Of a stretch of DNA of 9,329 bases, positions 1 through 6,453 are shown in pieces. Position 1 is the first letter of the stretch; each line of letters opens with the position of its first letter. The stretch comes from Clostridiales bacterium. Its GTDB lineage: Bacteria; Bacillota; Clostridia; Oscillospirales; Oscillospiraceae. The notes beneath the pieces were generated by a model, which searched no databases, had not been told where the DNA came from, and worked only from the letters and a program-made list of their open reading frames with translations. The DNA is taken from the NCBI GenBank assembly GCA_019421525.1, contig JAHZFC010000045.1, positions 1 to 9,329 on the forward strand, in the 5' to 3' direction. A program made the position numbers and the translations under genes.

Positions 1-658
1 TCTCGTCCCCGAAAAACTCCACCCGGATGGCCGTGTCCTTCCAGTAGGCGGGCCAGATCTCCACCGTGTCCCCCCGGACCCGGAACATATTCCGCTCGAA
101 GGCGATGTCGTTGCGCTCATAGCGGATCTCGATGAGCCGGCGGAGCAGCTCGTCCCGCTCCATGGTCATGCCCTCCCGCAGGGAGATCATCATCTTCTCA
201 AAATCCTCCGGCTCCCCCAGGCCGTAGATGCAGGACACGGAGGACACTACGATCACGTCCCGCCGCTCGAACAGGGCGGCGGTGGCGGACAGGCGCAGCC
301 GGTCGATCTCGTCATTGACGGAGGAATCCTTCTCGATGAAGGTGTCCGTGTGGGGGATATAGGCCTCGGGCTGGTAGTAGTCGTAGTAGGACACGAAATA
401 CTCCACCGCGTTTTCCGGGAAAAACTCCTTGAACTCCGAGCACAGCTGTGCGGCCAGGGTCTTGTTGTGGGCCAGCACCAGGGTGGGCCGCTGCACCGCC
501 TCGATGACCTTGGCCATGGTGAAGGTCTTGCCCGACCCGGTGACCCCCAGCAGGGTCTGCTCGTCCAGCCCGGCCCTGATGCCTGCGGCCAGCTCCGCGA
601 TGGCCTCCGGCTGATCGCCGGACGGCGTGTATTCCGAGACCACTTTGAACTTCGGCAT
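1..658 (-). CDS. uvrB: UvrB, excinuclease ABC subunit B (N-terminal 219 residues; 3' end outside window)
   Basis: UvrB is the damage-verifying helicase-like subunit of nucleotide excision repair. It is loaded by UvrA, clamps the damaged strand and recruits UvrC for incision. The reverse-strand translation begins MPKFKVVSEYTPSGDQPEAI. It shows Walker A GVTGSGKT (38-45), the conserved LVLAHNKTLAAQL segment (60-72) and the beta-hairpin YYDYYQPEAYIP (91-102) that inserts at the lesion. All are hallmarks of UvrB. The ATG at 656-658 is preceded by a purine-rich AGGAGGGG ribosome site seven bases upstream. About one third of the usual ~660-residue protein is present; the rest lies beyond base 1. The promoter upstream carries a LexA/DinR-type box, so DNA-damage induction is expected, as in Bacillus subtilis uvrBA. 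Whether uvrA follows cannot be seen. Confidence 0.98.
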   Translation of the reverse strand, partial: MPKFKVVSEYTPSGDQPEAIAELAAGIRAGLDEQTLLGVTGSGKTFTMAKVIEAVQRPTLVLAHNKTLAAQLCSEFKEFFPENAVEYFVSYYDYYQPEAYIPHTDTFIEKDSSVNDEIDRLRLSATAALFERRDVIVVSSVSCIYGLGEPEDFEKMMISLREGMTMERDELLRRLIEIRYERNDIAFERNMFRVRGDTVEIWPAYWKDTAIRVEFFGDE

Positions 659-692
659 GTCGTCCCCTCCTGCCTCTTCCGCTGTCCTGTCC

Positions 693-721
693 ATTATATT
701 AGAACATTCGTTCCAAGTCAA
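693..721 (-). promoter_or_regulatory. sigma-A promoter of uvrB
   Basis: On the minus strand, TTGACT (716-721) and TATAAT (693-698) are separated by exactly 17 bp. This near-consensus promoter sits 35 bp upstream of the uvrB start. The spacer is occupied by the SOS box at 701-714. Confidence 0.9.
701..714 (-). promoter_or_regulatory. SOS box (LexA/DinR operator) in the uvrB promoter spacer
   Basis: The palindrome GAAC-ATTC-GTTC (702-713) matches the Gram-positive LexA/DinR core GAAC-N4-GTTC in both half-sites. It lies between the -35 and -10 elements, so bound LexA would block RNA polymerase. Position, core match and downstream gene agree. I saw no second copy of this core elsewhere in the window. 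Confidence 0.88.
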
Positions 722-785
722 CTGTCCTCTGCCCATTTGCCATTCCGGATGCCCGGACCGCGGCAAGCTGGGCGGTAAGCATTTT

Positions 786-814
786 ATTATACCACGCTCT
801 ATGGGAAAGCACAA
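786..814 (-). promoter_or_regulatory. possible second, distal promoter for uvrB
   Basis: On the minus strand, TATAAT (786-791) is preceded by TGG, giving an extended -10. A weak TTGTGC (809-814) lies 17 bp further upstream. It points toward uvrB about 130 bp from the start codon and lies upstream of the SOS-controlled promoter. The -35 matches consensus in only three positions, so it may be chance. Confidence 0.35.
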
Positions 815-857
815 CGGCTTTTCCCCTGGGAAAAACAGTCCGGTCGGGATGCAAAGG

Positions 858-899
858 GCCCCTGGCACCGGGGGTGTTCCCATCCCCGGTGCCAGGGGC
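858..899 (-). terminator. terminator-like hairpin after the dehydrogenase operon
   Basis: The arms 858-873 and 884-899 are perfect 16-bp complements, very GC-rich, around a 10-base loop. The hairpin begins 23 bp after the aldehyde dehydrogenase stop codon. On the minus strand only three T residues follow it (CCTTTGC), so the U-tract is poor and release may be weak or need a factor. Confidence 0.65.
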
Positions 900-922
900 T
901 CGTTTGACAGGTGTATGAGGGA

Positions 923-2287
923 TCACTTCAAGAACATCCGCAGCAGCTTGAAGTTGCCGTCGGTATAGGGCTGGTACCGCATGGGCAGGTCCGGCCAGTT
1001 GGCCTTTTTCAGCACGCTCTTGTAGTGGGTGAAGGTGTCGAAGCTGTACTTGCCGTGATATCCCCCCATGCCGCTGTCCCCCACCCCGCCGAAGGGCATA
1101 TAGGGGGTGGCCAGGTGGATGATGGTGTCGTTGACGCAGCCGCCGCCGAAGGACACCCGCTCCAGCACCGTCCGCTCCGTGTCGTGGTCGGTGGTGAACA
1201 GGTACAGGGCCAGGGGCTTGGGCCGGCTGGTGACAAAGGCGATGACCTGATCGAGGTCCTCGTAGGTCATCATGGGCAGCACCGGGCCGAAGATCTCCTC
1301 CTGCATGATGGGGCTGTCCCCGGTGATGCCGTCCAGCAGGGTGGGGGCGATCCGCCCGTCCCGGACCTGACCGCCGAACACGGCGTGCTCCCCGGCGATC
1401 AGCCCCTGGATGCGCTGATAGTGCTTGTCGTTGATGATCTTCACATAGTCCGGGCAGGCCAGGGGGTCCTCCCCGAAGAACGCCCGGACGTTCTTCTCCA
1501 GCTCCGCCACCAGCTCATCCCGGACGCTCTCGTGGACGAAGAGGTAGTCCGGGGCCACGCAGGTCTGCCCAGCATTGAGGAACTTGCCGAAGGCCAGCCG
1601 CTTGGCCGCCACCTTGATGTTGGCCGTCTCGTCCACGATGCACGGGCTCTTGCCCCCCAGCTCCAGGCTGACGGGGGTGAGGTGCCTGGCCGCCTTGGCC
1701 ATCACCTCCCGGGCCACGGTGGTGCCCCCGGTGAAGAAGATATAGTCGAACTTCTGGTCCAGCAGGGCCTGGTTCTCCGCCCGGCCCCCCTCCACCACGG
1801 TGAAGAACCGGGGGTCGAAGGTCTCCGCCACCAGCTTGGCCATCACCGCCGAGGTGGCGGGGGAGTAGGCCGACGGCTTCATGACCACGCAGTTGCCCGC
1901 GGCGATGGCACCCACCACCGGCTCCATGGCCAGCATGAAGGGGTAGTTCCAGGGGGCCATGACCAGCACCACGCCGTAGGGCTCCGGGTGGCGGAAGCTC
2001 ACCGACTTGAACTGGGACAGCGGGGTGGGCACCCGCTTGTCCCGGGCCCAGCGGCGGGTCCGCTTGCGGATGTAGCTGAGCTCGTTGAGCACCAGCCCCA
2101 CCTCGCACATATAGGTCTCAAAGGGGGACTTGTTCAGGTCCGCCTTCAGGGCGGCGTTGATCTCTCCCTCGTATCTCTCGATGGCGGCGCGCAGCCGGTC
2201 CAGGGCGGCCAGCCGCCCCTTGACGTCCAGGGTGGCGCCGGTGGCGAAGTAGTCGTGCTGGCGCTGTACGATCTGTTGGATATCCAT
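923..2287 (-). CDS. NAD(P)-dependent aldehyde dehydrogenase, class-3-like
   Basis: This is a 454-residue aldehyde dehydrogenase, predicted to oxidise an aldehyde to the acid with NAD(P)+. Family signatures appear in order: APWNYP (111-116, catalytic Asn114), MKPSA (136-140, cofactor-binding Lys137), FTGG (185-188), ELGGKSP (209-215, general base Glu209), GQTCVAPDY (240-248, nucleophile Cys243), EEIFGPVLP (330-338) and PFGGVGDSGMG (398-408). The short length, N-terminal layout and FTGG-type loop fit ALDH3-like enzymes, which often act on medium- or long-chain and aromatic aldehydes. The substrate itself is not readable from sequence. The ATG at 2285-2287 follows an AGGAGGGAG site that overlaps the stop of the upstream alcohol dehydrogenase gene (12-bp gap), so the two are translationally close and co-transcribed. 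A terminator-like hairpin follows. Family call is firm; substrate class is inference. Confidence 0.95.
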   Translation of the reverse strand: MDIQQIVQRQHDYFATGATLDVKGRLAALDRLRAAIERYEGEINAALKADLNKSPFETYMCEVGLVLNELSYIRKRTRRWARDKRVPTPLSQFKSVSFRHPEPYGVVLVMAPWNYPFMLAMEPVVGAIAAGNCVVMKPSAYSPATSAVMAKLVAETFDPRFFTVVEGGRAENQALLDQKFDYIFFTGGTTVAREVMAKAARHLTPVSLELGGKSPCIVDETANIKVAAKRLAFGKFLNAGQTCVAPDYLFVHESVRDELVAELEKNVRAFFGEDPLACPDYVKIINDKHYQRIQGLIAGEHAVFGGQVRDGRIAPTLLDGITGDSPIMQEEIFGPVLPMMTYEDLDQVIAFVTSRPKPLALYLFTTDHDTERTVLERVSFGGGCVNDTIIHLATPYMPFGGVGDSGMGGYHGKYSFDTFTHYKSVLKKANWPDLPMRYQPYTDGNFKLLRMFLK

Positions 2288-2299
2288 GGCGCTCCCTCC

Positions 2300-3493
2300 T
2301 CAGTACGCTGCGTTCAGGATGGCGATCACGTCGTCAAAGGTCACCTGCTTGGGGTTGACGATCATGGCCCCGTCGTTGAGGGCGGTGCGGGCCACCGCCT
2401 CGAAGTCCTCCTTCTTCACCCCCGCCTGGGACAGGGTGATGGGCAGGTTGCAGAACTCGTGGTAGCGGGCGGTCATGTCCCGCACCGTCTGGACGGACAG
2501 GCGGCCGTAATCCTCCACCTTTGCCTTGACGAAGTTCTCATAGCCCCCCAGGTGGAGGTACAGCCGGCCGTAGAGGTGGCCGATGGTGTCCATGTTGAAC
2601 TCCATGCACCAGGGCAGCAGGATGGTCATGGCGTCCCCGTGGGGCACGTGGCACACGCCGCCCAGGGCGTGGCCGATGGCGTGGACCAGGCCCACCATGG
2701 AGTTGGAGAAGGACGCCCCGGCCAGGTAGGCGGCGTTGGCCATGGCCAGCCGGGCCCTGAGGTCTTTCCCATTGGTCACCGCCGTGTCCAGGTTCTCCCG
2801 GATGATCTCGATGGCGGACACCGCGTAGCCGTCGCTGGCCGGGTTGCGCTGGAGACAGGTGTACCCCTCGATGGCGTGGCACAGGGCGTCCATGCCGGTG
2901 GAGGCGGTGGTCTTGGGGGGCAGGGTGGCGGTCATCCGGGGGTCCAGCACCGCCACGTCGGGCAGCAGGAAGTGGGAGATGAACTCCATCTTCAGCTTTT
3001 TCTCCGGGTTTTTGATGACGGCCACCATGGTGGCCTCGCTGCCGGTGCCGGCGGTGGTGGGGATGGCCACGAAGGGCACCCGGCTGCCCTGGTCCATGGA
3101 CTCACAGCCCATGAGCTCCATCAGGTCGTCCGCTCCGTGGGTGACCAGCATGGACACGCCCTTGGCCGTGTCCAGCACCGAGCCGCCCCCCACGGCGATG
3201 ATGGAGTCGCAGTTTGCCGCCCGAAACTGCCGGGCCGCCTCGTTGACCACCTCCACGGCGGAGTCCGCCGGGATGTCCAGGAAGCAGGCGGCGGGGGTGA
3301 CCTCCCCCTGGTACATGGCGTCGGTCACCGTGGCCACGGCGCCGAACTTCTCCAGCACCCGGTCGCTGAGGAGCATGGGCCGCTTGCAGCGGCGCACGCT
3401 CAGCTCATAGGGGATGTGCTCCAGGGCCCGCTCGCCGCTGAGCAGCTTGGCGGAATTTTGAAATTCATAGTATTCAGGGATGTATTGCAGCAT
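2300..3493 (-). CDS. iron-containing (group III) alcohol dehydrogenase
   Basis: This 397-residue enzyme interconverts an alcohol and an aldehyde or ketone with NAD(P)(H) and usually binds Fe2+. The dinucleotide site is seen as GGGSVLDTAK (102-111), followed by PTTAGTGSE (145-153). The metal ligands predicted by comparison with FucO-type enzymes are all present: Asp202 and His206 in MDALCHAIEGY, His271 in HAIGHALGG, and His285 in VPHGDAM. His275 takes the catalytic neighbour position. Length is normal for the family. The ATG at 3491-3493 has GGAGGT eight bases upstream, inside the 15-bp gap after the preceding gene. It is the middle gene of a three-gene operon. Its likely partner is the downstream aldehyde dehydrogenase, giving an alcohol-aldehyde-acid route. 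The direction of flux and the substrate are unknown. Confidence 0.95.
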   Translation of the reverse strand: MLQYIPEYYEFQNSAKLLSGERALEHIPYELSVRRCKRPMLLSDRVLEKFGAVATVTDAMYQGEVTPAACFLDIPADSAVEVVNEAARQFRAANCDSIIAVGGGSVLDTAKGVSMLVTHGADDLMELMGCESMDQGSRVPFVAIPTTAGTGSEATMVAVIKNPEKKLKMEFISHFLLPDVAVLDPRMTATLPPKTTASTGMDALCHAIEGYTCLQRNPASDGYAVSAIEIIRENLDTAVTNGKDLRARLAMANAAYLAGASFSNSMVGLVHAIGHALGGVCHVPHGDAMTILLPWCMEFNMDTIGHLYGRLYLHLGGYENFVKAKVEDYGRLSVQTVRDMTARYHEFCNLPITLSQAGVKKEDFEAVARTALNDGAMIVNPKQVTFDDVIAILNAAY

Positions 3494-3508
3494 TGTTATG
3501 ACCTCCGA

Positions 3509-4012
3509 TCAGACGCCGAACAGTACCTTGCGGTAGACGGCCAGGCTGGACAGCTCCTTGACCGGAGCGCCCTTTAGGATGTGGCGGGTGATGAAACGGG
3601 GGAACAGATACCCCTCGATGATGTCCACGCAGCGGACAAAGGACATGGTGACGGCGATGTCCCCATAGAGATAGAACCGGTGCTGGGCATAGGCCTGGGC
3701 CACCCCCAGCCGCCCGGTGGCCAGCTTGAAGGCGCTGTCCAGACTCTTGAAGCGCACGTCCACCTCGGCGGTCTCAAAGCCGGACTTGACCCGCACCGGG
3801 CCGTCCGCCGTCCGCTTCACCGCCAGGTGAGGCCCGTCCTTCCCCGCCTGCATGTGCAGGGTCAGCCCCTCGGGCCAGCTGTCCAGCTCGGCCTTCACCC
3901 GGCTGTCACAGCGGTACAGCGCCTTGAAGGCCCGCCACAAAAAGAAAAAGACCACACCGGTGACATACTTTTTCACGCCGTACTCCATCCGGCGCTTCCA
4001 ACTGACGTTCAT
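3509..4012 (-). CDS. small SCP2-like (sterol carrier protein 2 fold) protein, putative
   Basis: This 167-residue protein is the first gene of the dehydrogenase operon. The N-terminus is basic and then hydrophobic (YVTGVVFFFLWRAFKALY, 16-33), which could be a membrane-associating helix. The middle region, with VDVRFKSLDSAFKLATGRLG (84-103) followed by a short segment ending HRFYLYGDIAV (111-121), resembles the SCP2 lipid-binding fold: a beta strand, an F-x-N/S-L-x-x-A-F motif and the RFxLxGDI turn. The tail includes VRCVDIIEGYLFPRFI (126-141). SCP2 domains bind hydrophobic ligands such as fatty acyl groups. I recall the family by pattern only, so this is a moderate call and the protein could be an uncharacterised relative. 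The ATG at 4010-4012 is preceded by AAAGGGGGA. Linkage to the two dehydrogenases suggests substrate presentation or membrane recruitment (inference). Confidence 0.6.
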   Translation of the reverse strand: MNVSWKRRMEYGVKKYVTGVVFFFLWRAFKALYRCDSRVKAELDSWPEGLTLHMQAGKDGPHLAVKRTADGPVRVKSGFETAEVDVRFKSLDSAFKLATGRLGVAQAYAQHRFYLYGDIAVTMSFVRCVDIIEGYLFPRFITRHILKGAPVKELSSLAVYRKVLFGV

Positions 4013-4086
4013 GTGATTCCCCCTTTGGACCTCCGGGCCGGCCCTTTCTCGTCGGGCACTGCCCGGGACATGGTGTTCTGCGCTTT

Positions 4087-4115
4087 ATTGTAGCAGAATT
4101 TCACGCCCGCCGCAA
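4087..4115 (-). promoter_or_regulatory. promoter of the SCP2-like / alcohol / aldehyde dehydrogenase operon
   Basis: On the minus strand TTGCGG (4110-4115), a 17-bp spacer and TACAAT (4087-4092) form a promoter. A TGC just before the -10 makes it an extended -10. It lies 75 bp upstream of the first gene. No operator is obvious around it. Confidence 0.75.
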
Positions 4116-4262
4116 CGGACACGCCCCGTCCAAATGACCAAAGATCCCCGCGCCCATGGACCGTCCTGCGCACGAATAGGTATTTTCTGGTGTTGAGATG
4201 TCCTCAGAAGGCCCGGTCCCTCCCGGGATGTCTGAATGGCAAAAATTTTCTCTCCTATCACC

Positions 4263-4291
4263 TTGTCTTATGGGGAGATATCCCGTATAAT
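4263..4291 (+). promoter_or_regulatory. promoter of the SprT-like gene
   Basis: TTGTCT (4263-4268) and a perfect TATAAT (4286-4291) are spaced by 17 bp. Transcription would begin near 4298, leaving a leader of about 120 bases. The promoter is divergent from the dehydrogenase-operon promoter. Bases 4116-4262 between the two hold no gene that I can support. Confidence 0.8.
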
Positions 4292-4297
4292 GATATC

Positions 4298-4420
4298 ATC
4301 CTCAATTTTATGTAAAGCAAATACCGCCGTCTCCCCCCTGAAAACGGGTGAAAACGGCGTTTCCGGCGGCGCCGTCCCAGGCGGCGCCCGCCTGTCATCA
4401 TAGATCGGACAGGAGAATGA
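4298..4420 (+). other. structured 5' leader of the SprT-like gene
   Basis: The leader contains CGCCGT (4325-4330), ACGGCG (4354-4359) and CGCCGT (4370-4375). The middle copy can pair with either flanking copy, so two mutually exclusive hairpins are possible. Two direct copies of GGCGGCGCC (4365-4373 and 4380-4388) add further structure. It ends in the AGGAG ribosome site at 4411-4415. I recognise no riboswitch class, and chance pairing is easy in such GC-rich sequence. Confidence 0.35.
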
Positions 4421-4933
4421 ATGATGGATCAAAAGACATTGGACGCATTGCTGGCCAAGGTCATCGCCCAGGCCAGGCAGGCGGGCATCCCCGTCTCCCC
4501 CTCTATCGACCCCAGGGTGCGCATCAACCGCCGGGCCAGGACCCGGTTCGGCTGCTGCATCCAGAAGAACGGACGGTTTTATATCGAGCTGGCCAGCCAG
4601 CTGCTGGGCGCGGAGGAGCAGGCGGTGTGCCAAGTGCTGGCCCACGAGGTGCTCCACACCTGCCGGGGCTGCGCCAACCACGGGCTGAGGTGGAAGGACT
4701 ACGCCCGGCGGATGAACGAGCTTTACGGCTATGCCGTGGAGCGCACAGACAGCTTTGAGAAGCTGGGGCTGGAGGACCAGCGCCCGGTGAGATACCTGGT
4801 GGTCTGCCAGAGCTGCGGCCGCCAGCTGCCCCGGATGAAGCGCTCCCCCCTGGTGGAGCACCCGGAGCGCTACCGGTGCAGCTGCGGCGGCACCCTGCGG
4901 GTGGTGGAGGTCCGCGAGGAGCCCCGGACCTGA
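4421..4933 (+). CDS. SprT-like zinc metalloprotease-fold protein
   Basis: This 170-residue protein has the SprT-like architecture: a zincin core followed by a zinc ribbon. The active-site helix is HEVLH (75-79), with Glu76 as the presumed catalytic base and His75 and His79 as zinc ligands. His87 in ANHG is the likely third ligand. The C-terminal ribbon uses Cys129, Cys132, Cys153 and Cys155 (CQSC and CSC). Bacterial SprT relatives are poorly characterised; eukaryotic Spartan/Wss1 relatives digest DNA-protein crosslinks. A DNA-repair role here is therefore only an analogy. The start is ATG-ATG; AGGAG at 4411-4415 sits five bases from the first and eight from the second, so a start at 4424 is equally possible. 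It has its own promoter and converges on the PF06541-type gene with only 13 bp between stop codons. Confidence 0.85.
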   Translation: MMDQKTLDALLAKVIAQARQAGIPVSPSIDPRVRINRRARTRFGCCIQKNGRFYIELASQLLGAEEQAVCQVLAHEVLHTCRGCANHGLRWKDYARRMNELYGYAVERTDSFEKLGLEDQRPVRYLVVCQSCGRQLPRMKRSPLVEHPERYRCSCGGTLRVVEVREEPRT

Positions 4934-4946
4934 CCGATCCCCCGCC

Positions 4947-5465
4947 TCAGCGGTACCAGCGAAGCACATCGGTGGTCCCTGTCTGGCGCAGGGCCAGGCA
5001 GGACACCGCCCCGTCGCACACCAGCAATATCAGTGCCGGCGGCCCCAAAAATGCCGGGATGGCGGCCAGGAGCCGGTCGGTCAGCGGCGCCAGCAGGTAG
5101 ACCAGCACCAGGGCCAGTCCGGTCCAGCACAGGGAAAAGGTCAGGCACACCCGGCCCCGGATGTTGAAGGGGAGCTGGGCATAGTCCCAAAAGCGCACCC
5201 CCAGGGCCCGCTCGTAAAACAGATCCATGGCGTACTCCACCGCCGTGGCCGACACAAAGCCGATGGCCATCACCCCCAGCGGCCCCGCCTCCAGCCGCTG
5301 GGCCAGCCAGAGGCTCATCACCGCCCCGAAGCCGTACACCGGGCAAAGGGGCAGCAGCACCAGGCATTTCCGGTCCAGCTTCGGGCTGTGGATGGCCCGG
5401 GCGAAGGCCACCTCCAGCAAAAATCCTAAAAAACTATATAAGAGAAAGCGCCATGACCAGAGCAT
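4947..5465 (-). CDS. PF06541-type (DUF1113) multi-pass membrane protein, putative ABC-transporter type IV
   Basis: This 172-residue integral membrane protein has about five hydrophobic helices (roughly 6-22, 35-55, 62-80, 106-125 and 138-158). It carries features I associate with PF06541: FLLYSFLGFLLEV at the N-terminus, LLPLCPVYGFGA (38-49), and VRFWDYAQLPFNIRGRVCL (90-108). The family is labelled a putative ABC-transporter permease, but its function is not established. The frame stays open upstream to an ATG at 5663. I reject that start because the extra 66 residues overlap the regulator gene and are low-complexity; the ATG at 5463-5465 begins at the family's usual N-terminus. The 3' arm of a strong terminator hairpin contains the GGAGG and G6 run that would serve as its ribosome site, and the U-tract ends one base before the start codon. 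Read-through or regulated attenuation is therefore implied. Confidence 0.8.
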   Translation of the reverse strand: MLWSWRFLLYSFLGFLLEVAFARAIHSPKLDRKCLVLLPLCPVYGFGAVMSLWLAQRLEAGPLGVMAIGFVSATAVEYAMDLFYERALGVRFWDYAQLPFNIRGRVCLTFSLCWTGLALVLVYLLAPLTDRLLAAIPAFLGPPALILLVCDGAVSCLALRQTGTTDVLRWYR

Positions 5466-5466
5466 G

Positions 5467-5515
5467 AAAAAAATCCCCCCGTTTCCTCCCTTATAGTTTG
5501 GAGGGAACGAGGGGA
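5467..5515 (-). terminator. intrinsic terminator between the XRE regulator and the PF06541-type gene
   Basis: On the minus strand the arm 5515-5500 pairs with 5489-5474: 15 of 16 positions pair, with one C-A mismatch and one G-U wobble, around a 10-base loop. Seven T residues (5473-5467) follow at once, a textbook Rho-independent terminator. It starts 21 bp after the regulator's stop codon. The next base but one begins the downstream ATG, and the hairpin's 3' arm holds the putative ribosome site, so it could also work as an attenuator. Confidence 0.85.
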
Positions 5516-5536
5516 GCTTATCCCCGGCAGATCCTG

Positions 5537-6154
5537 CTATGAACGGCGGCGGTACCGGGCCAGGACGGCGCAGGTCACCACGCACACCAGCAGATAGACT
5601 GCCAGGACCACCGTCCATTGGAGATACACCCCAAAGGACCGGAGCACAAACCACCGGAAGCACAGGCCGCAGCCGAAGAACACCGGGATGGGGGCCAGCA
5701 GCCAGCAGGCGGCGCTATAGAACCGTGCCCGGGCGGCGGCCGGGCCGCCGGGGGGCGGCAGATAGGCGGTCTGGAGCTCGAACAGGGCCACCCCCACCAC
5801 CTGGATGATGAGGCCCACGGCCAGCGGGATGGCGGTCTGCCAGTAGGCCCAGCCCCCTCCGGCCGCCAGCAGGCCCACAGCGCAGGCAGCCAGCCCAATG
5901 ATCGTGGCGGCGTGGGGGTTGGTCCGCTCCTTTGGCGGCTGCCCCGACGGCTCGTCCACCTCGTCCAGCAGCAGGTAGTCGGTGGACACGGCGAAGATGC
6001 GGGAGAGCTGGACCACATTCCCCGTGTCCGGTGTGGCCTCATCGAGCTCCCATTTGGATACCGCCTGCCGGGACAGGCCCAGCTGAATGGCCAGCTGCTC
6101 CTGGGACATGCCCTGGGCCCTGCGCAGCTTCTGTAGTTTTTCTCCAAACGTCAT
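5537..6154 (-). CDS. membrane-anchored XRE-family transcriptional regulator
   Basis: This 205-residue protein has an N-terminal Cro/C1-type helix-turn-helix at 6-60, typified by LRRAQGMSQEQLAIQLGLSR and AVSKWELDEATPD. A polar linker (64-80) leads to four predicted transmembrane helices (about 82-104, 107-128, 146-165 and 178-199). The protein therefore probably binds DNA from the inner face of the membrane. Such HTH-membrane proteins are common in Firmicutes, often beside transporters or membrane proteins whose expression they control. The ATG at 6152-6154 follows a perfect AGGAGG seven bases upstream. It has its own near-consensus promoter (6263-6291) overlapped by a repeated GTTGCGG element, consistent with autoregulation. 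An intrinsic terminator separates it from the PF06541-type gene. Ligand or signal is unknown. Confidence 0.88.
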   Translation of the reverse strand: MTFGEKLQKLRRAQGMSQEQLAIQLGLSRQAVSKWELDEATPDTGNVVQLSRIFAVSTDYLLLDEVDEPSGQPPKERTNPHAATIIGLAACAVGLLAAGGGWAYWQTAIPLAVGLIIQVVGVALFELQTAYLPPPGGPAAARARFYSAACWLLAPIPVFFGCGLCFRWFVLRSFGVYLQWTVVLAVYLLVCVVTCAVLARYRRRS

Positions 6155-6262
6155 GGGATATCCTCCTTATCGTCAGATCGTGCAGGCCGGCCTGGGATGG
6201 GCGGGCCCGCACGGCGGTCCGGCATGCCTGACAAGGGCCGTTCGGGCCTCCTGCCGCTTTTC

Positions 6263-6291
6263 AGTATAGGAAATTCCCCGGTTGCGGTCAA
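6263..6291 (-). promoter_or_regulatory. promoter of the XRE regulator gene
   Basis: On the minus strand TTGACC (6286-6291), a 17-bp spacer and TATACT (6263-6268) make a strong sigma-A promoter. The leader is about 100 bases long, ending at the AGGAGG site of the regulator. The -35 is overlapped by a GTTGCGG half-site. Confidence 0.85.
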
Positions 6292-6329
6292 CCGTGTCCG
6301 GCTGGAAGTTCCGCAACCCGGAGTTGCGG
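6280..6329. repeat. GTTGCGG repeat cluster, candidate operator for the XRE regulator
   Basis: Three copies of one 7-base word occur within 50 bp: GTTGCGG at 6281-6287, its complement CCGCAAC at 6311-6317, and GTTGCGG at 6323-6329. The second and third form a perfect inverted repeat with a 5-bp spacer. The first and second match over 8 bp (6280-6287 and 6311-6318). The first copy overlaps the -35 of the regulator promoter, and all lie upstream of pyrB. An autoregulatory operator is an inference. Confidence 0.5.
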
Positions 6330-6397
6330 CCCCGGTCCGGCGGCACAGCGCCCTTTTTCCCCCCGTTCCCGGCCTGTTTTTTGTCAAACAATACCTG

Positions 6398-6426
6398 TTG
6401 CCCTGGGCGGTCAAGTGTGGTACAAT
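6398..6426 (+). promoter_or_regulatory. promoter of pyrB
   Basis: TTGCCC (6398-6403), a 17-bp spacer and TACAAT (6421-6426), with TGG just before the -10 (extended -10). Transcription would start near 6433, only about 20 bases before the start codon. That leaves no room for a PyrR-type attenuator leader. Confidence 0.8.
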
Positions 6427-6453
6427 GTGCTGAATTGCGAAGGAGGGGCTGTC

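Noticed and set aside
819..834. TTTTCC-cctg-GGAAAA hairpin as a terminator
   Set aside because: It is a short stem with no GC-rich core or U-tract and no gene ending beside it; probably chance.
911..3577. 888-codon plus-strand open frame across the dehydrogenase genes
   Set aside because: It is antisense to two genes with intact catalytic motifs, is very rich in Gly, His, Val and Asp, and has no ribosome site. It is an open-frame artefact of high GC at third positions.
4268..4969. 233-codon minus-strand frame opposite the SprT-like gene
   Set aside because: It is Ala/Leu/Gly-rich antisense to a gene with HExxH and zinc-ribbon cysteines, and it overlaps a clean plus-strand promoter.
5466..5663. 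N-terminal extension of the PF06541-type protein to an ATG at 5663
   Set aside because: The extra 66 residues overlap the XRE gene, read through the terminator hairpin and lack family similarity. The ATG at 5465 begins at the typical N-terminus.
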